Source: Trileptium ribeirensis
Taxonomy: Eukaryota > Nematoda > Enoplea > Enoplida > Thoracostomopsidae
Assembly (NCBI GenBank): GCA_030248225.1
Contig: JASANE010021309.1
Span: forward strand, 1-64,000
Length of the DNA: 64,000 bases
Reading direction: 5' to 3'
A program made the position numbers and the translations under genes. Position 1 is the first letter of the stretch, and each line of letters starts with the position of its first letter. Positions 53,301 to 62,300 of this stretch are shown here, one piece after another. A model generated the notes under the pieces. It worked only from the letters and a program-made list of their open reading frames with translations, made no database searches and was not told the DNA's origin.

Positions 53301-56300
53301 CGTCATGACATTAATACTTCGACTATTACTGTAGAACCGAATATGATGTGTTGTTGTCGTATTAAACTACCACTTATATGAAAATTTTCTTCATAATAAA
53401 CTCTATTGGAAACTTAGGAAAACAAATTCTGAAGCCAATGACGTGGTTAAGCCTTCCATGAAATTTCAATTTAAGCTGAGTCGAACTGGCTAACACCACA
53501 CACAACGATTTAGATATAGCATACAGGTTAATGCATATACAAAACTCTTAAAGCAGTTTTAGCTTTGAAAACTAAGACACGATGTACTGTTAACAAAGAA
53601 TTTATACCCGCAGTTTACTACTAATAGTTGTACCATAACAACGTGCATTCCAAGTTTTGTACGCACGGTTATGACAAAGGTTAAACTAGCGGCCATAGCA
53701 CGAGGATGATTGAGAAAAACGTCACAACCAAATCTCTATGGATACACGGCTGCCTATGCTAACCCATAATATATATAGGTAACCGTAAGCAACAGTGTGT
53801 CCCGTTTAAGCGCGTGAAGTTAGCTATATAAAGCTGTGTTACTACATTACTTTTTGGACATTAAAGTTTTAAGTAAAATTAAGAATCGGTTGACGGAGTG
53901 CTGTGACTGTGGCTTCATGATGCAGTTTAGATTAAAATTTTTGTGGTTTATAAGAAATCACTTTTTGAACTCTTTTTAATTCTTTGTGTGCTGATGAATG
54001 TAAAAGCTTTTGCATAATTTTAATGATTTGTTGTCTCAGCCGTCATACAGCCATATCATAAGCCTTTAGCCTAAGACGTTTTCATCGAATGACCTTTCCA
54101 AAATAGTTTATTAGCGCTAATCAATTGTACGCATGATATTTTCACTAAATTATATGTATAACACAGCCGCATAGAAGATAAAGGAATTTGAAAATATCAA
54201 AATCAGTTGCTTTAGCAGACGATTTCATTGTCGTTTGATTCTGTTCATGGTGTGGGTTTTGGATCGATGCATATCCTGATGTTTCCCTTCTCTATTTTAT
54301 TCTCATAGGTTCACTACAAAGAATATGGCTGATTCATAGTCATTTCTCAACGCTGCGAACGGAAATGTTTACAAATGCAACGGCTTTGAGAAGTTTTAAG
54401 CCGGTTTAATCAAATTCTCTCTCTGCAGAGTAATATATGCTAAAAATATCTTAACGTTGATATGTTGGGCGAATTCTGAAAAAGCTGAGGTTGAATTTTA
54501 CGATGAGTAGCTACAATGTAATAAACATCTTAGTAGTAGACTCTGGAAGTACCATATTTCTCACTTAGCCTGGTATATAGTATCCTTAACGGTCTGTTAA
54601 TTTGGCATCGGTATAAACTGCAAAGGATCTTTTCCTTTAGTCCCCCATACCGAAATTAGTTGATTCTGATGATACACCGATAATTTTGGTACCACTCGAC
54701 GCAGCTCTAAGACTTGGTTCAGAAAATAACTATTTTGGCCAGATTTAAAGCAAAAAAATCCGAATTTTTTGGGTGTGGAATCCCTTGGTACCCACAAATT
54801 TCGAAAATTTTTTTTAGACAAATGTTTCATTTCATGTATCATTCAAACCGCATTAACGGGCTTAAGATCACGGATTAAAAAGTTATTAGCATCTATGCTA
54901 TGTTCTAAGCCTAAGGCGATACAGCCATAAATTTGCATAAATGCCTAAGCAAAAGAATGTAATACTATTGAGAACTAAAAAAAACGAAAGCTGCTTGCTA
55001 TAAATTTGGCTAAAATGGATACATTCTGAATCAACTCGTGCGCTGAGTGGAATTGGACCAAAGTTATGACTGTATCTTAAAAATTGACCAATTTGGGCCT
55101 GGGGTAAAGGAAAAGCGCCACCGCAAATATTACATCAGCTGTGACATATTTCTTTTAAGAAAACAATACTCAATGTTTAGAAATTTTATACAAAACAATC
55201 TTTTCTACTCCGTGTCCGAAACTCAGCTTGGACTTATTTTTATCAAATTTTTTTTTCACGTTTCATGATAATGATGCTAATTGATGCTAATTTACCGCGT
55301 TTATAAAGACTACAACAATTTTAGCTGTTGTGACGCATTTCTCTTTAGAAAACACCAACAAGCCTTAACAGAAATTTATTTTTTATCTTTTAAGGTTTGC
55401 TATAGCATCAGTCTTAGTGTAGCATCAAACTTATAGTTACACATACTTACCGTAAAAACATTGCCACGCTCGATATCACCATCATTAATCAAGACTGCTC
55501 CATACCTAGAATACAAGTTTTGTTGCTTTGCCGATAACGATGACACAGAAGCAGCCAGTTTTGCCTTTTATAACGAAGCTAAGTTTTGCAATCGGTGCAG
55601 TGCTATTTGGGTATTTATCCATTTGTCACAGAAAAAGTATAAAACTTTATTATCCCGAATAACTAACGCGTACGTTTTATCAAAACGTCAGTAAAGATGC
55701 ATTAGAGATGGAAGTTCCAATGCCATCCCATCAAACCCAGGTTTCGTGAGGTTTCTATGACCATGTCTGTCCAACGTTTTCCTTGCTAGTAATCGAAGAT
55801 GTTGCGAATGTATTCTGATGAACAACAATATCTCTATCATTACCTGTCATACCGAAATAATTTTCCTATCATTCAACGTTTTAGAAATTCTAGCGACCTC
55901 TAGGAATTCCACCCGAGTAGAAGGAAAACTGTCAGTTGTATTGTTTCACCTGCATTGAAATGTTCATTTTCTTGCACATGCCTTGATTACCTGATTACTT
56001 GAAAGAGAAAAATTTTTTTTCGATATTTTGATCATCGTACTAGTTCCCTTCAAATGACCTGGCGACTGCGATTAACACAATGACGTGTAGGCTATAACGT
56101 CATTCGCACACTAAGCCGAAATTTCAACCATTGAATGTTCATAAACTTTCTACTACGCTTTAAGCGGGTGGACAAAATAGATGTACCCAGACAACCTCAA
56201 AAAGCGGTTGTTCTACTAACCGATGCGTTAGTAGCACACTTCGTTTTTCTTGTTACACACCAAACGTAAAACCCGTAGTGTTTCGGTGGCTGTAGTGTCT

Positions 56301-59300
56301 TGCTCTATGGTCGCGATGCCAAAAGACTTGTTTCATTTTTCAAAGTAGCGATATATCTGTACAGATATTTTGTACTAAATAAGATAATTTGCATTATGAT
56401 ATGTTTTCCAAAGCTCCATGCATCTCAATGTTGAAGCTATGGATAAAGAGGATAATTCCCCAGGTAAAACTCTGAAAATTTTCAACGCATTTGGTAATGT
56501 TTAAATGTCATTAGAGCACACATGCTCATAAAGGTATGGCTAGTTACCCCAGTGAGGCATCTAATGCCCCGTCCTGGGCGCCAACCCACCGCCACGAACC
56601 GGCTACCCACCCTGGGACCCGGACCTGGAGCATGTATGCATTAGAGGTAAGAACGGCTGCTAGGTTCGCCACGCCCACCCGACCGACAGTTGAGTACGGT
56701 TGAGCTTGGGGCCGTGCCGTTAGGGCCGTACCATCGTTTGGTCCGACAGAGCAATATCTCATTAACATGTGAAAATAAAATAGCTGAATTTGTACGTACA
56801 AATATTCTTATATTAATTATACATAGCGCAAAGTGGCCATGTCGCGTAGTGGCCAGGGAATCAGGCCTCAAAATCATATGGCCGCGTGGTCCAGCCTCCT
56901 GTACGCATAAAGTTCTTGGGCAAGAGACTAAAGGAACGCTGCTCAACGGTTTTCATCTGTAACTTGGGTACGAAGATATTCGGAATCTAAACAGTGTTTC
57001 AGTGTTGAAACTGGCATATTCACTGCTTGTGCTTCGACAACAACTCTATTTGCGAGTGTCACGAAACTGGAGATCATTGCTCGCACTATAAATATAACTT
57101 GAGGGCCTTTAATAATACCCGTAAACCCTAGCGCACGGACGATCACAATATGCAAGTGATCATTACTTTGAGTTTTAAGTAAGTGAACGATTTTTTGTTA
57201 CAGGACCAGATAGGGCTAGAATTATCTGGACATATTCGTACCATTTTTTAATCAACGTCTTGTACACCACAATAAATCTTGCTTATTTCTAGCTCTGATA
57301 TATATACAACGACTTACTAAAAACATATATTATGATGGCATTACAATACATTTAACGCTGACGTGAGATAAAACAACACATTATGTAAAGAAATGAATCG
57401 ACACAAGACATCGTAGACTTTTCATCTATAAATGCCAAGTGATTTACCAAAATGCTAAAGCATAGCTTGAAAACATAACGAAGAATAGTAAACCCAAATT
57501 CAACGCTGTGTAGCCTTGTTTTCGGATTCCATGCTTTTTGCCATTTTCCAGCGATTCCTTGTACCTTAAATGTGTAAAAACACCCGATTTTTCAGTTTAG
57601 AGCGTCAAACAGTTGAAATTAGTGATTCAGTTGCGCATACTGGTAATGAATAGCATTTGTATGTAACGACAGAAAATATCATTTGTAAATGATTCTACAC
57701 CATACGTGAATATATTAGTGTAGAATGTAATCAGAACGTAGCGAAACGTAGTGGAGATTGTGTGTTGTAGGTGTGAAATCTTTTAAATTCCGTGTGTGTG
57801 TTTGTGTGTCTTTGTGTGTGTGCGTGGGTGTGTGTTTTTATGTTTGTGTGTGTGTCTGCGTGTGTGTGTCTGTGTGAGTGAGTGTGTGTGAGTGTGTGTC
57901 TGTGTGTGTGAGTGTGTGTCTGTGTGCGTGTGTGTGCGTTCGGGTGTGTGCGTGCGTGTGTTTGTGTGTGCGTGTGTGTCTGTGCGTGTATGAGTGTGCT
58001 TGTCTGTCTGTGTGTGTATGTGTGAGTGTGTGTGTCTGTGTGTATGTGTGTGAGTGTGTGTCTGTGTGTGTCTGTATCTGTGTGTGTCTGTGTGTGGGTG
58101 TGTGTGAGTGTGTGCGTGTGTGTGAGTGTGTGTGCGTGTGTGTGAGTGTATGCGTGTGTGAGTGTGTGTGCGTGCGTGTGTGTTGTGCGTGTGTGCGTGT
58201 ATGTACGCGTGTGGGCGCGTATGTGTGTACGTGTGTGCGTGTGTGCTGTGCGTGTGTGTATGCGTGTGTGTATGTGTGTGAGTGTGTGTGAGTGTGTGCG
58301 TGTGTGTCTGTATGTGTGAGTGTGTGTCTGCCTGTGTGTGTCTCTGTGCGTGTGTGTCTGTGTGTCTCTGTGTGTGTCTCTCTGTGTGTGTGAGTGAGTG
58401 TGTGTGTGAGCGTATGTCTGTGTGCGTGTGTGTGAGCGTGTGTGCGTGTGTGTGCGTGTGTGTGAGTGTGTGTGAGTGTGCGTATGTGTGTGCGTGTGTG
58501 TGCGTGCGTGTGTGTGCGTGTGTGTTGTGCGTGTGTGTATGCGTGTGTATATGTGTGTGTGTCTGTGTGTGTCTGCCTGTGTGTCTCTGTGTGTCTCTCT
58601 GAGTGTGTGAGTGTGTGCGTGTGTGTGAGCGTGTGTCTGTGTGCGTGTGTGTGCGTGTGTGTGAGTGTGTGTGAGTGTGCGTATGTGTGTGCGTGTGTGT
58701 GTCTGCGTGTGTGTGCGTGCGTGTGTGTGCGTGTGTGTTGTGCGTGTGTGAGTGTGTGTCTGTGTGTCTCTGTGTCTGTGTGAGTGTGTGTCTGTGTGTG
58801 TCTCTGTGTGTGAGTGTGTGTGCGTGTGTGTGAGTGTGCGCGTGTGTCTGTGTGCGTGTGTGTGAGTGTGTGTGCGTGCGCGTGTGTGCGCGTGTGTGTG
58901 GGTGTGTGTGAGTGTGTGTATGTGTTTGTGTGTATGTGTGTGTCTGCGTGTGTGTGCGTGCGTGTATGCGCGTGTGTTGTGCTTGTGTGTGCGTGTGTGT
59001 TGTGCGTGTGTGTGCGTGTTTGTGTGCGTGTGGGTGTGTGTGATTCGCCATAACTCGAGAACGCCTTAACCGATTTTCATGATCTTGGGCTCGTTCGAAC
59101 CGGCATAGTCGAACTACGGTGTACATCCCCGAGCGTTTTTTGGTTTGGGGTCTGGTTCCGGGGTCAGGGGTCGAAATATGGGTTTTTTGGCCCCATTTTA
59201 CCCCATTTTAGTACCCTTCACGGAAGCAAGGTTATTTTTATCTTAACTATCGAATTTTTTCTCTGGATGATTTTATTTCATAGTAAAATGATAAATTCCG

Positions 59301-62300
59301 ACCCTCTTTTTTTGTTTTTCGATTAAGGTTCCGGTTCTGGATTTATGGGGTTTGAGGTACGGGGTTATGGCGCCCCAATGGTTCCTCGGCCCAGAATTTT
59401 AAAATTTGTTCCGACGTCTTGGGCGGCTTATAAGTTGTACCTGGGAGTTTTCGGGCATGGGAAACTCATTGCCGGTGCCGGTTTTGCTCTGCAACCCATG
59501 GTTCCATGAGTACGGGGGTATGACGCCCCCTTGGTTCGGGGTCAGAAGTCAAAATGAGGGTTTTTACACCATTTTAGTACTCTTCACGGAAGCAAGGTTA
59601 TTTTCATCTTAACATTCTAATTTCTTTTTCTGGTTGGATTTATTTTATAGTAAAATGATAAATGCCGATGCCCCTTTTTGTTTTCGATTAAGACTCTGGT
59701 TTTGGGGTTATGGGGTTTGAGGTATGTCACCCTCATGGTTCCTCGTCCCGAAATTAGAAAATTTGTTTTGACGTCCTGAGCGGCTGAAAAGTTTCACTTT
59801 GGGGTTTTCGGGCATGGGAAATTCATTGCTGGTGTTAGTTTTGTTGTAACTTGTGCTGGTATTGTGTGATGTCCACACATAGCATATCGACGAATGCTAC
59901 CGAGAGCTGACTTGATGTGCACGCAAAAGGTGTAGGAGTAGGTGTACCTATGCTTCACTACGTTCTGCAATCTCGATAGAGTTACTAGTAATACCTTTTT
60001 GTATTACCGGCACAATTTACTGCACTGAAGGCTGTACACCTATATAAGTATATAACGTGCGTAATTGAGTCAACCTTTCTAAATGTCACACTGCCCCTTT
60101 AATTATGGGCCATTGTAAAGCGGTACTAATTTTGGAGATCAAAAAAATAAGAGTGTTTGTATTTACAGCAATTATTTTCTAACGTTAAGCTCAGAACGTG
60201 TATGCATTGCAAATTCTACCGGAGCTGTGTATTACTAAACATGTTGCTAAAATACATTTAAGACAAGCTAATCGGACCCGTAATTCATTAGCTACGCTTT
60301 GATCTGTTCTAATTCGAGTATAGTACAAAGTATAATTTGTTCAGTTTACTGAATTAACTTTCCACTATACCAAATTTGCCCAAGCATGACAGTATATATA
60401 TTTTGATGGTTAGAATTCCATCATACAGTAACTTTTGTATGCAAAATTGAGAAACTTTACGTAGGCTGATGAAAATCTAGTTTTTTAATCTGGGTAATCA
60501 ATATTAGCCATCAAACTTTAGTAGGGTGCCGCTTTAAACGCGTGTTCTATAAGATTTTTAACCAAATTTCTGACTTAGTATTTTGGATTAAATATAATTG
60601 CTACTCATTGATGGCAGCAACACCATTTTAGCCAAAAAACATTAATGAGTTTGATAAAAGATTGATATTGTGAGAATATTGGGAACAGTCGTTTCTTGTA
60701 TTGCAACATGCAGGGCGCCATGTATATACAAATTACAAGGCATTATTACAGTGATCATTGAGATATTTTAACAACACACATAGCTTGGCAATGATGGTAT
60801 GTTATTAATTGTTCTCCCAAAATTTATGAATTGTTCACCCATAATTAATTACTATGTGCTCTCACAATTTATTAATTGTTCACCCAAAACAAAAAATTTG
60901 AATACTTACCGAGGTTGTCGTTTCCTTTAATAGCTGTTACCCATCTTCTTGGGACGCCCCCTTCCCCGTCGCTTGCCAAGCGGTACCGCTTTTGCTTCTT
61001 CTTGTACTTGGTACCCATAGAACATAATTTATACGTCCATTGGGTGCTTGTGCCTTTGGCCTTCTCTACAGTCGCAAATATAAAATACATAGTGATCGTG
61101 CATAATATGCCAGGAGGCCGTAAATTGGTTGTACTGTTCCCATGATTGAATAAATTCTGGTTGTTGATGCAGCAATCGAAATCTCTCAATACTGAGGGAG
61201 CAGTTGCTACCGTGAACAGTGTATGTTGTATCGCCGTTCTCCATGTCAAATCGATGAACAATCGGGTTCGTTTGGCCCCATTGATATGCTTTCGTTTCTT
61301 CCACTAAGTCTGAACTGGGGAGTTGTGCAAAATCCAGACGGTTTTCGCTTTCTGTAGTGGCGATATTTAGCATTGTGGCAACAAATTACGAAAGGCGGGC
61401 ACGTTCATGCAAAGTACAAACATCCTTTGTATGTCGGTTAAAACGCTCAAGTCCGTTATTGGTTGAAGGCGTCACCGCTGCGGAACCTTCATACCAAAAC
61501 TGTAGATCAGTATCAATCCACTCTTTGCTGAAATATTCTGTGAATCCCGAACTTGTTGACGTTTTGGCCAAGAAGAATGTTTTCGCGACTTGGAAAAGGC
61601 GAATATATGGGCAACACTGCAAATGGTCGAGATCCATATCAGCACCAGTCCACTGTTAGCCCAGAAAGCCTTTTTGGTTTACGAGTTAAGGTTTTTGGTT
61701 TTTGGAGACCCTACGCTTCACATGTGCCCAACACATCAGTCGTCTGGTGTTGTTAGGAAAATGCTGCTTTATAGCTCCAGATAACAACTTTACACCATCC
61801 GCCATAACAAAGTTTGAGTCAAATCCAGCTATAGCCGCTTGGTGAAAGGCACATTTAATTGCCCCAAAAAGCTGAGAAAATTATATTTTGGGCGAATGAT
61901 TCATCGATTTTGGGTGAAATATTAAGTAATTATGGGTGAAATATTCAGTAAGCTTTGGGTGAACAATTAATAATTTTCCGGCAATGATTGTATTGTTTTG
62001 ATACTGTGACAGTTAATAGTCTGCGATACTATTAAGCACTACACAATCCATTCTTTTAAAAAACCTATAGAACCTATTTTGTCCCAAATATGTAATTTGT
62101 AAACATTATACGATTTGAAGTTGACCCGTGTCATAATATAGACAACTAAGGCTCTTTACCCAAATATATAACACATTTAAAGAACAGCATAGTTACCAAA
62201 TGTAGAGGTTGACACTTTAACACAAGACAACTTTTATGCAGTATTCTTCCGCAAATTCAACGTTCCACTTACCCAATATAATAATGCGAAAAATCGAAAT

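Noticed and set aside
56943..57155. Minus-strand frame with a hydrophobic stretch ([12 protein letters not shown]) considered as the TM5 exon
   Set aside because: Does not match TM5. The true TM5 exon, in correct phase and ending YALAFW, is at 57448-57564.
57783..59126. 447-codon His/Thr-rich open frame and matching Cys/Val-rich frames on the other strand
   Set aside because: Translation of the GT-rich low-complexity tract; composition explains it entirely.
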